Below the pieces are notes generated by a model. The model was given only the letters and a program-made list of their open reading frames with translations. It was not told the origin of the DNA and searched no databases. Positions 1 through 7,187 of a stretch of DNA of 12,105 nucleotides are shown one piece after another (position 1 is the first letter of the stretch; every line of letters begins with the position of its first letter). The translations under genes and the position numbers were made by a program. The DNA comes from JBCCGI01 sp039029355 (lineage in GTDB: Bacteria > Planctomycetota > UBA1135 > GCA-002686595). The DNA lies in the NCBI GenBank assembly GCA_039029355.1, contig JBCCGI010000154.1, positions 1 to 12,105 on the forward strand. Direction: 5' to 3'.

Positions 1-72
1 GACCTTCGCGCCGCCTTCGGCCTGCTTCAGGATCTCGATGATCTGGGCTTCGGTGAATCGGCTCTTCCGCAT
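1..72 (-). CDS. IS3-family transposase OrfA, N-terminal fragment (runs off window)
   Basis: Reading the minus strand from the ATG at 72 gives 24 residues beginning MRKSRFTEAQIIEILKQAE, the characteristic opening of IS3/IS911-type OrfA, the helix-turn-helix DNA-binding subunit of the two-ORF transposase. The frame is open to the window edge, so the rest of the element lies to the left. A good ribosome-binding site (GGAGGAG) precedes the ATG. A short perfect palindrome (GTGTAG-GTT-CTACAC, 82-96) sits just upstream, inside what should be the left end of the element. I cannot define the terminal inverted repeat without the other end. Confidence 0.8.
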   Translation of the reverse strand, partial: MRKSRFTEAQIIEILKQAEGGAKV

Positions 73-170
73 GGCTCCTCCGTGTAGGTTCTACACCGAG
101 ATCCAAGCTTCCGGTGGCCCGGGATTCGGGGGCTGCCTCAGCAGCTCTCTAGCTTGCTCGCTGCCTCCTC

Positions 171-209
171 GATCTCTGCGCAATCAACATCGTTGAATCG
201 GCGAAGATC
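171..209. repeat. REP-like imperfect hairpin, copy 1
   Basis: Left arm GATCTCTGCGCAATCAAC (171-188), 3-base loop ATC, right arm GTTGAATCGGCGAAGATC (192-209). Thirteen of 18 positions pair. The same core (AATCAA, short loop, TTGAATCGGCGAAGA) recurs at 281-316 and, more diverged, at 4973-5009 and 5088-5121. It lies about 320 bases upstream of a REP-associated transposase, the usual partner of such repeats. Confidence 0.65.
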
Positions 210-280
210 GCCCGAAGCGCACATGGGTCTGAGCACAGAGAGTTCGGGACTCCGCCAACCGCTCGCAACGCTCGCCCAAG

Positions 281-316
281 ATCTTCGCCCAATCAAGCGA
301 CTTGAATCGGCGAAGA
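281..316. repeat. REP-like hairpin, copy 2 (best conserved)
   Basis: The arms are TCTTCGCCCAATCAAG (282-297) and CTTGAATCGGCGAAGA (301-316), separated by loop CGA. Fourteen of 16 positions pair, which makes this the cleanest hairpin of the family in the window and a good guide for a search model. Confidence 0.7.
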
Positions 317-371
317 ACGTCCCTCCCCCAGTCCCGACCTCCGCCGAACCAAGGCACCCGAGCAGCTTGGA

Positions 372-390
372 CTTGACTGGGCGAAGATCG
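372..390. repeat. REP-like half element
   Basis: CTTGACTGGGCGAAGATCG matches the right arm of the hairpins at 192-209 and 301-316 but has no recognisable left arm, so it is a solitary or decayed half copy. Confidence 0.4.
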
Positions 391-525
391 AAGCGAGCAA
401 CCAGGAACATCGAGAGCCCACCCCCTCCACCTTCCCCTTCCGCGGCCGCTGCCGCGCCCCCCTCGCTCTCCCGCTCTTTCCCCACAAGAACCGCAACCAA
501 ACGCCCCCCCACCAGTCCAAGGGGC

Positions 526-1185
526 ATGCCACGACCCAAGCTCCGACAACCCCTCCTCTTCCGCTGGGGAGGCAAACGCCGCCGTGCAGGAAGAAAGCCA
601 AAGGGCCCAAAGGCCGGAGTGCCACATCGGGTTCGGCCACCACTTGCCGCCCGTTTCCCGGTCCACCTCACCATGGTTGTCGAGCCGGGCCTCCCAAGCC
701 TCCGGGGACGCTTCACTTTCCGCGTCGTCCGAGGCGCCATCGCCGACGGCTGTCGGAAGGCGGGCTTCCGCATCGTCGAGTACTCGGTGCAAACCAACCA
801 CATCCACCTCATCGCCGAGGGCAGCTGCCGGGAACGGCTCGCGCGCGGCATGCAAGGGCTCGGGGTGAGGATCGCGAAGCGCCTCAACCGCTTCTGGAAG
901 CGGCGCGGCCGTGTGTTTTGCGACCGCTACCACGACCGCATTCTGCGGACGCCTTCCGAAGTGCGCCGTGCTCTCGTCTACGTTCTACAGAACGCTCGCA
1001 AGCACGGAGTGTCGTTGGCGCGCGGCGCACTCGACCCTTGCTCTTCCGCGCGCTGGTTCTGCGGCTGGAGAAGTCAGAGGCCCCCCCGCAGCTCCCCGCT
1101 GCCAAGGGCGAGAACCTGGCTGCTCGAGGAAGGCTGGCGGAAGTGGGGACTGCTCTCCGTCAACGAGGTGCCACGTGCCCGATAG
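526..1185 (+). CDS. REP-associated tyrosine transposase (Y1 / RAYT family)
   Basis: A 219-residue single-strand DNA transposase of the HUH Y1 superfamily (IS200/IS605-related, Transposase_17), expected to nick REP hairpins and join 5' DNA ends to a tyrosine. The HUH motif is N91-H92-I-H94-L and the probable nucleophile is Tyr152 in the segment ALVYVLQNARKHG. The N-terminus (MPRPKL, then GGKRRRAGRKPK and PVHLTMVVEPGLPSLR) is typical of RAYTs in myxobacteria-like genomes, which supports the ATG at 526 over an in-frame ATG at 154 whose extension crosses the hairpins. The C-terminal region (WLLEEGWRKWG...VNEVP) also fits the family, so the gene looks intact. It is convergent with the ATPase gene, with only 19 bases between the stops. 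Confidence 0.85.
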   Translation: MPRPKLRQPLLFRWGGKRRRAGRKPKGPKAGVPHRVRPPLAARFPVHLTMVVEPGLPSLRGRFTFRVVRGAIADGCRKAGFRIVEYSVQTNHIHLIAEGSCRERLARGMQGLGVRIAKRLNRFWKRRGRVFCDRYHDRILRTPSEVRRALVYVLQNARKHGVSLARGALDPCSSARWFCGWRSQRPPRSSPLPRARTWLLEEGWRKWGLLSVNEVPRAR

Positions 1186-1199
1186 CTCCAGCAATCCGC

Positions 1200-1213
1200 G
1201 GCACCTAGGTGCC
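1200..1213. repeat. Perfect 14-bp palindrome between convergent stops
   Basis: GGCACCTAGGTGCC is exactly self-complementary. It overlaps the stop codon of the minus-strand ATPase gene (1205-1207) and starts 15 bases after the stop of the transposase gene. There is no T-run on either side, so a terminator role is only a guess. Confidence 0.4.
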
Positions 1214-1855
1214 GGCGTGGACGGCGTGACCGTTCCCCTTGCGGGGGTGAGGAAGCAGCTCCCTTTCCTGGAGCTCCTCCGGCTGCGCACAGGGCGCCAT
1301 ACCGGCCAGCGAAAGCACGCGGTCGATCAGCCGCACCCGCTCCTGCATCGCGAGCGACTCGATCGGGATGTACGGGATCCCGAACATCTCGAGCAGGATC
1401 TTCACCATCCCGTCGATCCGCACCACCTCTTCCCACTCCAAGCCTGCCCGTACGCCGTCGGGCACCACCAGCGTGGGGTGAGGACGAAGGAAGAACACGA
1501 CCCCGTCCCGAACCGAGTCCATGTAGCGCCTGAGCCGCGGGTCCGACGCCACCTGGGAGAGGATCCGCGAATGGTGCGCCGCGTAGGCCAGGTTGCAGAA
1601 AGCCCGGTCGGACACGAACGAGCCGACCTGCCGCTCCTCGGCCTCGATCTGGCGCTCAAAGACCTCCGTCTGGTAGCGATCCACCAGATCCAGGTTGGAC
1701 CGCAGGCTGTCCAGCTGCGCCTCCATCTCAGCCAGGACCCCGCGGGCCACCTCCGAGATCATCGGCACGCCGAAGCGATCCCGGATCCAGCGAGCCAGCG
1801 TGGTCTTGCCCGTCGCGTGGGCGCCAACAAGGTAGATCCGGAGGGACGGCTTCAT
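1205..1855 (-). CDS. P-loop ATPase/kinase of the NadR-like AAA_28 type
   Basis: A 216-residue soluble protein with a Walker A motif G11-A-H-A-T-G-K17-T-T and a following segment (RFGVPMISEVAR) that fits the nucleotide-kinase-like domain of NadR and AAA_28 proteins. A second conserved stretch (GSFVSDRAFCNLAYA) resembles the substrate-side DR motif of this group. Family members phosphorylate nicotinamide riboside or unknown small molecules; the substrate here cannot be told. The ATG at 1855 is preferred, 10 bases after the MFS stop; a GTG at 1864 would add three residues. It is the last gene of the HD-GYP/MFS/ATPase operon. Confidence 0.7.
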   Translation of the reverse strand: MKPSLRIYLVGAHATGKTTLARWIRDRFGVPMISEVARGVLAEMEAQLDSLRSNLDLVDRYQTEVFERQIEAEERQVGSFVSDRAFCNLAYAAHHSRILSQVASDPRLRRYMDSVRDGVVFFLRPHPTLVVPDGVRAGLEWEEVVRIDGMVKILLEMFGIPYIPIESLAMQERVRLIDRVLSLAGMAPCAQPEELQERELLPHPRKGNGHAVHAGT

Positions 1856-1865
1856 GGCCGCCACC

Positions 1866-3122
1866 CTACTTATCGCGGCCCGCCCCGTCCATACCTACGA
1901 CATCTTGTGTGCGCTGGCCAATCTGAGCCTGAGACAGAGTCAGCCCGATCAGCACCATCGTCGCGCTCGCCAGAAACAGCCCTCGCAGCCCGAGGACCCC
2001 CGCCAGCGCGCCTCCTCCCATCGCTCCGAACGACATCGCAAACGCTCGAGCGCTGAAGGCAGCCCCCATCGCGCTTCCCCGCCGCTCCACCGGAGTCGCG
2101 GTAGCGACCACGCCGAAGGAGGTCGAGTTCGACCCCGGCAAAGTCAGGCCCAGGATCAGCCGAAGACCCACCACCAGCGCGTAGGCGGTCGCCAACGCAT
2201 GCAACCCCAGCACCAGCGCTCCCAGCAGCGAGCAAATCAGAAGCGCGCGCGTATGCCCTACTCGGTCCCCATACCGCCCCCAGCCCGGCATCGCGACGAG
2301 GCTCGCGAGAGCAAAGGCCGTCACCGCGAAGCCCGTCATGCGGGGCACCAGCTCGGGATCCCCCTCCCAGACGTCGCGGACAAAGAGCTCCATCTGCGGG
2401 TTCGTCGAGCCCATCCCGAACTGCACGCAGAACAAGACGAGCAGCGCGCTACGAACCTCGCGCGTACTGAGCGCCAGCTGGAGATCCGACCAAGCGTGGG
2501 CGAGGAGCGAAGTCGGCGACCAGCTCTCCACGACCTCATCCAGCGTCCGGTCTTCGTGCGCAAAGAGGGCGACCAGGAGCGCTCCGGTGCCGGCCAGCAC
2601 CGACACGCAAAGGAACACGTTGCGCATCCCGAAGTGCTCCTGCATGAACGCGCCGAAGAGCGGGCCGAGGATGCTCCCCACCGCCAACGAACCCTGCAGA
2701 CTCCCGGTGATCCTCCCCTGCACGTCGGCCGGAGCGCCGACGCTCACCAGCGTGACCGAGGGCGGTACGAAGCCCGAGAACACGCCTTGGCAGAGGCGCA
2801 GCGCGAGGAGCTCCCAAGGGGAACGCACCACGCTCATCGCACCGACGAAGAGCGTGATGGCGATCATCGCGCGCAGAACCATCAGCTTGCGGCTATAGCG
2901 ATCGCCGATCGATCCCCAGATCGGCCCCATGAACGCCGCGGCGAGCGGCGCGGCGCCGAACGTGACGCCGGTCCAGGTGGCAAGGGCGCCGCGGTCCTCA
3001 ACTCCCAAGCTCTCGAGGTAGCTCGGGAAGAAGGGGAGAAAGCTCATCATGCCGATGGCGGTGATGAGGTTGGCCGCGTAAACCGACCAATAGGTACGCT
3101 TCCAGGGACTCAGAAGCGCCAC
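1866..3122 (-). CDS. MFS transporter, DHA1-like
   Basis: A 418-residue integral membrane protein with about 12 hydrophobic segments, the usual major facilitator length. Motif A is clear between segments 2 and 3 (G70-S-I-G-D74-R-Y-S-R78-K79), and a second copy of the pattern (GRYGDRVGHTRALL) begins the C-terminal half. The profile suits a proton-coupled drug or metabolite exporter of the DHA1/MdtG type, but the substrate cannot be read from sequence. The start is GTG at 3122, 45 bases after the stop of the HD-GYP gene. It is followed after 10 bases by the ATPase, so the three genes probably share a transcript. Confidence 0.85.
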   Translation of the reverse strand: MALLSPWKRTYWSVYAANLITAIGMMSFLPFFPSYLESLGVEDRGALATWTGVTFGAAPLAAAFMGPIWGSIGDRYSRKLMVLRAMIAITLFVGAMSVVRSPWELLALRLCQGVFSGFVPPSVTLVSVGAPADVQGRITGSLQGSLAVGSILGPLFGAFMQEHFGMRNVFLCVSVLAGTGALLVALFAHEDRTLDEVVESWSPTSLLAHAWSDLQLALSTREVRSALLVLFCVQFGMGSTNPQMELFVRDVWEGDPELVPRMTGFAVTAFALASLVAMPGWGRYGDRVGHTRALLICSLLGALVLGLHALATAYALVVGLRLILGLTLPGSNSTSFGVVATATPVERRGSAMGAAFSARAFAMSFGAMGGGALAGVLGLRGLFLASATMVLIGLTLSQAQIGQRTQDVVGMDGAGRDK

Positions 3123-3167
3123 AGAGTCGCACGGCGAGGCGCCGGGCGCAACGCGTCGATTGTCGGG

Positions 3168-4679
3168 TTACGCGGCGGCGGCGCCGCCCTCGGGCTCGTC
3201 GGGATGCTGGAGCCGGATCTCGTCCGCCAGCTCCCCGCGCTTGTCGAAGGCGTCGACGACGGCGGGGTCGAAGTGCTCCCCGCGCTCGCGGCGGATGAGG
3301 TCGATCGCCTGCTGATGCGGCCACGGGTCCTTGTAGGGCCGGCGGGTCGTCAACGCGTCGTAAACGTCGGCCAAGGCGACGATGCGCGCGCAGAGCGGAA
3401 TCGCGTCGCCCGACAGGCCGTGGGGGTAGCCCGTGCCGTTCCACTTCTCATGGTGGAAGAGCGCGATGTCGTGCCCCATGCGGAGGAAGCCGGGCTGGGC
3501 GGTGCTCTCGATGATCGAACGCATCGTCTCGCCACCGATGGTCGTGTGGGTCTTCATCACCTCCCACTCGTCCGCGTCGAGCTTGCCGGGCTTCAGCAGG
3601 ATGTTGTCCGGAATGCCGACCTTGCCGATGTCGTGCAGCGGAGCGGAGCGGACGAGGTCCTCGATGAAACCATCGGTGATCTCGTCGCCATATGCGCCGT
3701 CCTCCCGCATGCCGAGCGCGATCAACCGGCAGTAGCCACTGACTCGGTCGAGGTGCTGTCCCGTCTCGTTGTCGCGCCGCTCGGCCAGCCGGGCCATCGC
3801 GAAGACCGTCGCGTGCTGTGCTTCGTCGCGCTCGAAGCGGCGGATCTGCACGTGCGCGGCGAGCGCCGTTGAGGAGATGAGCGATGCAAGCACGCGTCGG
3901 TCGCGGTCGGTCAGCGGGCCTCCACCGCTCTCGTCGACGTCGACGGCGACCGAGCCGATCTCTCCTTCGGGCGTGCGGACAGGCTCTAGGTGAGACTCCG
4001 GGCCGGGCTGAAAGCTCTTGGACGACGCCGCGCTGGCCAGCGCCCCGCGGTAGGGATTCTCGAGCTCGATCAAGGCCGCCCTGCCTCCGAGGGCGCGCGA
4101 GATCGTCTTCACCGCCACGTCCGCAACTTCCCCCAACGACGAAGTCGAGCTGAGGCGTGCCGCCAACGCCTGCATGCTCTCCAGGTTGCTGATCTCGCTG
4201 TCGAGCCTGCGCTCGAGCTCGTCGGTGAGCGACAGCAACGAGTCGCGCGAGAACAGCAGCTGTTCGGTCTCCATCCGGCGCGACGTCGCGCGGTCGAAGT
4301 GCTCTAGTGCCGACTCGAGCATCTCGCTGAGCTCCGCGACCTCGAACGGCTTCTGCACCAGGCGCAGCACCTGCCCCTCGTGAACCGCCCGGAGCGCCAG
4401 GTCGAGCTTGGCATTCCCGCTCATCAGCACACGCGTCGTGTCGGGCCAACACTCCCGAATCCCAACGAGCAACTCGACCCCGCAAGCACCTCCGAGATGC
4501 TGATCGGTCACAACCGCCGCGAACGGCCCGCACTCGTAGCAGAGACGGAAGGCCTCCTCGGCGCTCGAAGCGGTCGAGACGTCATACGGACCTCCCCCCA
4601 CCGCCTCGGACTTGAGCAAGTGCACGATGCTGTCGAGCACAAGCGGATCGTCATCCACAAAAAGGACTCGGCGGTTCAC
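3168..4679 (-). CDS. Response regulator: REC, GAF-like and HD-GYP domains
   Basis: A 503-residue cytoplasmic two-component output protein. The receiver domain (about 4-125) has acidic residues D9-D11, phospho-acceptor D59, S87 and K110. A coiled stretch (about 130-170) leads to a GAF-like region (about 170-280), then an HD-GYP domain (about 290-485) with E300, H309, H349-D350 (LHDIGKVGIPD), H378, H409-H410 and G417-Y418-P419. All the hallmark metal and GYP residues are present, so it should be an active c-di-GMP phosphodiesterase switched by phosphorylation. No histidine kinase is nearby. The start is GTG at 4679 with GAGGA 7 bases upstream. It heads an operon with the MFS and ATPase genes. 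Confidence 0.92.
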   Translation of the reverse strand: MNRRVLFVDDDPLVLDSIVHLLKSEAVGGGPYDVSTASSAEEAFRLCYECGPFAAVVTDQHLGGACGVELLVGIRECWPDTTRVLMSGNAKLDLALRAVHEGQVLRLVQKPFEVAELSEMLESALEHFDRATSRRMETEQLLFSRDSLLSLTDELERRLDSEISNLESMQALAARLSSTSSLGEVADVAVKTISRALGGRAALIELENPYRGALASAASSKSFQPGPESHLEPVRTPEGEIGSVAVDVDESGGGPLTDRDRRVLASLISSTALAAHVQIRRFERDEAQHATVFAMARLAERRDNETGQHLDRVSGYCRLIALGMREDGAYGDEITDGFIEDLVRSAPLHDIGKVGIPDNILLKPGKLDADEWEVMKTHTTIGGETMRSIIESTAQPGFLRMGHDIALFHHEKWNGTGYPHGLSGDAIPLCARIVALADVYDALTTRRPYKDPWPHQQAIDLIRRERGEHFDPAVVDAFDKRGELADEIRLQHPDEPEGGAAAA

Positions 4680-4972
4680 GGATCAATCCTCACGGGGCTC
4701 ATCAAGGTTGCGGGCGCGGCCATTCCGAGGGTTGGCTTCGACCCATTACCCACTCGCCTTGAGCTACGCCCCCGCCGGAGCCGCTCGATCCCCAAAACCA
4801 GCCGCCGGAGTGGTCCTAGCGATGGGCCCGGGCGCGGCGCAGAGGGCGCCAAGGGGGCTTGTGAGCGCCCCGCGGGGAGGACGCGCTTCCGGTCGCTGGC
4901 TGCACGCCCCCGGTTGCAAGGCAGCGGGCGGGCCGTTCCGGCTGGCAGCGCGAGACCGGACGCCGCGCTTCC

Positions 4973-5009
4973 ATCTCCGCCCAATCAACGATCTTGATTC
5001 CGCAGAGAT
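4973..5009. repeat. REP-like hairpin, copy 3
   Basis: Arms ATCTCCGCCCAATCAA (4973-4988) and TTGATTCCGCAGAGAT (4994-5009) pair at 13 of 16 positions around loop CGATC. It has the same AATCAA/TTGATT core and outer arm as the copies beside the transposase about 4.5 kb away. Confidence 0.6.
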
Positions 5010-5087
5010 CTGCCAGGCGCAAGGGCCGGGGTCGCCGAGACCTCTGCCGCATCGACAGGCTCAGAACGGCAGGCAGCGAGCGGCTGG

Positions 5088-5121
5088 CTCTGCGAATCGC
5101 CATCTTGAATGAGCGCAGATC
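5088..5121. repeat. REP-like hairpin, copy 4 (diverged)
   Basis: CTCTGCGAATCGCCATC (5088-5104) followed by TTGAATGAGCGCAGATC (5105-5121) aligns with copy 1 (CTCTGCGCAATCAACATC / GTTGAATCGGCGAAGATC). The outer six base pairs (TCTGCG with CGCAGA) are intact while the middle has drifted. Confidence 0.45.
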
Positions 5122-5188
5122 CCAGTCGCCGCCGCGGACCGCAGGCGGCTCGCGCGCGAGCGGTTCGGGACAGCGCTACAGCCATGAC

Positions 5189-5222
5189 TCGGGGCCGACA
5201 GCCCCGACCGAAGCACCCTTCG
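5189..5222 (-). terminator. Two small hairpins downstream of the BMC operon
   Basis: TCGGGGC-CGACA-GCCCCGA (5189-5207) is a perfect 7-bp stem, and CGAAG-CACC-CTTCG (5209-5222) a perfect 5-bp stem directly beside it. They begin about 75 bases beyond the UPF0210 stop. No T-run follows on the minus strand, so if they end the operon it is not as a classical intrinsic terminator; they may instead protect the 3' end. Confidence 0.3.
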
Positions 5223-5297
5223 CAAGGGACGGGGCGTGCCTCTCAGCAAGGCGATGTGGGGCGCCCTCAGCTGCCCTCAAAAGAACGTCCCCCCGGA

Positions 5298-6665
5298 CTA
5301 GTTCTTGTACCCCTGAAGCGGCGCCGGCACGCGCCCGCGGCGCGAGTGGAGCACCGCGCACGAAGCCCGGCCCGGATCCTGGACGATCGCCGTGCCGAGC
5401 AGGCCGCCCCACTCCACGGTTTCGCCGGGTCCCTTGCCCGGTACCGGGATGATGCGGACGGCGGTCGTCTTTTGGTTGACCATGCCGATGGCCATTTCGT
5501 CGGCGATGATGCCGTAGAGGGTCGCAGCGCTGGTGTCGCCGGGGACGGCGACCATGTCGAGGCCGACCGAGCAGACCGAGGTCATGGCTTCGAGCTTGGC
5601 GAGGGAGAGGATGCCGTCCTGGACGGCGCGGATCATGCCGGCGTCTTCGGACACCGGGATGAAGGCGCCGGAGAGGCCGCCGACGCTCGACGAGGCCATG
5701 GCGCCGCCCTTCTTGACGGCGTCGGTGAGGAGGGCGAGGGCGGCGGTGGTGCCGGGGCTGCCGGTGCGGTCGACGCCGATGAGCTCGAGGATGTCGCTGA
5801 CCGAGTCGCCGACGGCGGGGGTCGGGGCGAGGCTGACGTCGACGATGCCGAAGCGAGTGCCCAGGCGTTGGGCGGCTTCGCGGCCGACGAGCTCGCCCAT
5901 GCGGGTGACCTTGAAGGCGGTGCGTTTGACGACTTCGGCGACCGAGAGGAGGTCGGCGTCGGGGCCGAGGCGTTCGATGGCCGAGCGTACGACGCCGGGG
6001 CCGGAGACGCCGACGTTGACGACCGTCTCCGGTTCGCCGGCGCCGATGTGGGCGCCGGCGACGAAGGGGTTGTCCTGGACCGCGTTGCAGAAGCACACGA
6101 GCTTGGCGCAGCCGAGGCCGCCTTCGTCGGCGGTCAGTGCGGCGGTGTCGAGTACGACCTGGGCGAAGTCCGAGACCGCATCCATATTGATGCCGGCGCG
6201 GGTGGAGCCCAGGGCGACCGAGGAGCAGACGTGGTCGGTCGCGGCGAGCGCGGCGGGGATCGAGTCGAAGAGGGCCTTGTCGGCCCGCGTGAAGCCCTTC
6301 TCGACGTAGGCGGTGAAGCCGCCGATGAAGTCCACGCCGACCGCCTTGGCGGCGGCGTCGAGGGCGCGGGCGAGCGGCACCAGGTCCTCGGCGCCGCTCG
6401 GGCCTGCGATCCAGGCGATCGGCGTAACCGCGATGCGCTTGTTCACGATCGGGATGCCGAGGTCGGTGCTGATCGAATCCGCCACCTCGACCAGGCCGCC
6501 GGCGTGATGAACGATCTTGGCGTACACCTTCTCGCAGGTGCTCTCGAGGTCTGGGTCGGCGCAGTCGAGCAGGTTGATGCCGAGGGTAGTCGTGCGGATG
6601 TCGAGCGTCTCGAGCTCGATCATCCGCACCGTCTCGAGGATCTCGCGGTCGGTGAAGGGCGCCAT
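5298..6665 (-). CDS. UPF0210 / DUF711 (PFL-like) family protein
   Basis: A 455-residue protein that matches the UPF0210 family along its whole length: N-terminal TDREILETVRMIELETLDIR, middle TSVCSVGLDMVAVPGDT, and C-terminal AVRIIPVPGKGPGETVEWGG and GRVPAPLQGYKN. The family is found throughout bacteria and archaea, usually beside a small ACT-domain protein, as here. Its reaction is unknown; the 'PFL' label in databases is historical and I see no glycyl-radical site. It starts 6 bases after the ACT gene stop and is the last gene of the BMC operon, which makes it a candidate cargo enzyme. It lacks the N-terminal module shared by the two genes before it. No truncation is visible. Confidence 0.88.
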   Translation of the reverse strand: MAPFTDREILETVRMIELETLDIRTTTLGINLLDCADPDLESTCEKVYAKIVHHAGGLVEVADSISTDLGIPIVNKRIAVTPIAWIAGPSGAEDLVPLARALDAAAKAVGVDFIGGFTAYVEKGFTRADKALFDSIPAALAATDHVCSSVALGSTRAGINMDAVSDFAQVVLDTAALTADEGGLGCAKLVCFCNAVQDNPFVAGAHIGAGEPETVVNVGVSGPGVVRSAIERLGPDADLLSVAEVVKRTAFKVTRMGELVGREAAQRLGTRFGIVDVSLAPTPAVGDSVSDILELIGVDRTGSPGTTAALALLTDAVKKGGAMASSSVGGLSGAFIPVSEDAGMIRAVQDGILSLAKLEAMTSVCSVGLDMVAVPGDTSAATLYGIIADEMAIGMVNQKTTAVRIIPVPGKGPGETVEWGGLLGTAIVQDPGRASCAVLHSRRGRVPAPLQGYKN

Positions 6666-6671
6666 CGGGTT

Positions 6672-7187
6672 TTAGACGCGGTGCATGAAGCGGAAGACGC
6701 GTTCGTGCATCACCGTGACGGCGTAGTCGTCGGGGCCGCCCATGCACTCGAGCGCGCTCTTCAGGTCGTGGAACGAACGGCCCTCGACGAGTTCGACGAC
6801 GAGCACCATTTGGAAGTAGCCCTCGACGACCTTCTGGGAGACGTCGTGGATGTTGCCGCCGAGCTCGGCGACGGCGCCGGTGATCTCGGACAGCACGCCG
6901 GGGCGGTTGCGCCCGACCGCGGTGACCACGGCCGCCGTGCCGACGCCGGGGTCGGCCGGAGGCTCGGGCAGAGGAGCCGTGCGCTGCGCGCCGCCGGCGG
7001 CGTCGGGGCCGCGGTCCGGCGCGGAGGAGGAGGCGGTCCAGGGCCCGCCGGACGAGGTACGGATCGCGATGCCCGCGGCCTGCGCCGCCTCGAGGGCATG
7101 CGGGGTGACCACGGTGTGCTCGTCGACCACGACCTCGGGCCCGCCGGCCCGGCGGACGTCCTCGGCGGTTAGGAAGCGTCGTGCCAT
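6672..7187 (-). CDS. ACT-domain protein (UPF0237 type) with N-terminal BMC-associated module
   Basis: 171 residues in three parts. Residues 1-45 (FLTAEDVRRAGGPEVVV...TPHALEAAQAAGIAIR) match the start of the 101-residue protein encoded just upstream. Residues 46-82 are a Pro/Ala/Gly/Ser linker. Residues 83-171 are an ACT domain of the UPF0237 type (VVTAVGRNRPGVL...NIHDVSQ...GYFQMVLVV, ending MHERVFRFMHRV). UPF0237 proteins are normally only about 90 residues, so the front half is an addition. ACT domains bind small ligands, often amino acids, and regulate partners; the partner here is surely the UPF0210 protein 6 bases downstream. The ATG at 7187 has GAGG 5 bases upstream. An in-frame ATG at 7442 would add only low-complexity sequence from the tandem repeats. 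Confidence 0.85.
   Translation of the reverse strand: MARRFLTAEDVRRAGGPEVVVDEHTVVTPHALEAAQAAGIAIRTSSGGPWTASSSAPDRGPDAAGGAQRTAPLPEPPADPGVGTAAVVTAVGRNRPGVLSEITGAVAELGGNIHDVSQKVVEGYFQMVLVVELVEGRSFHDLKSALECMGGPDDYAVTVMHERVFRFMHRV

Larger units (their letters stand above)
73..525. other. Intergenic region with REP-like hairpins
   Basis: These 453 bases lie between the divergent IS3 OrfA start and the Y1 transposase start. An open frame continues upstream of the transposase through this region, but it is proline- and serine-rich, crosses the hairpins and resembles nothing in the family, so I read it as non-coding. It contains two REP-like hairpins and one half element (listed separately), then a C-rich stretch (about 418-515) without recognisable features. 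Confidence 0.6.
4680..5297. other. Intergenic region between BMC operon end and HD-GYP start
   Basis: These 618 bases separate two minus-strand operons. They hold two diverged REP-like hairpins (4973-5009 and 5088-5121), small GC-rich hairpins just past the UPF0210 stop (5189-5222) and presumably the promoter of the HD-GYP operon in the part nearest 4680. I saw no convincing promoter boxes and no believable protein. The frames open here are arginine- and proline-rich shadows. Confidence 0.6.

Noticed and set aside
171..390. Possible CRISPR array
   Set aside because: The repeated units are imperfect palindromes with irregular spacing and no equal-length spacers, and no cas gene is near. They fit REP hairpins better.
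154..525. Upstream extension of the Y1 transposase to an ATG at 154
   Set aside because: The extension crosses REP-like hairpins and a C-rich stretch. RAYT proteins begin near the MPRP...GGKRRRAGRK segment, which matches the ATG at 526.
1854..3872. 672-residue plus-strand open frame
   Set aside because: It lies antisense to the MFS and HD-GYP genes, both with clear family motifs. Its translation is rich in Arg, His, Gln and Glu without domain landmarks, as expected of a shadow frame in GC-rich DNA.
5298..6665. UPF0210 protein as a glycyl-radical enzyme, as its PFL label might suggest
   Set aside because: No glycyl-radical loop or paired active-site cysteines of pyruvate formate-lyase can be seen, and no activating radical-SAM enzyme is in the window.
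5109..7172. 687-residue plus-strand and 744-residue minus-strand (5176-7410) open frames over the ACT/UPF0210 genes
   Set aside because: Both are low-complexity (Asp/Gly/Ala- or Arg-rich) and out of frame with two well-recognised families. High GC removes stop codons from the other frames.
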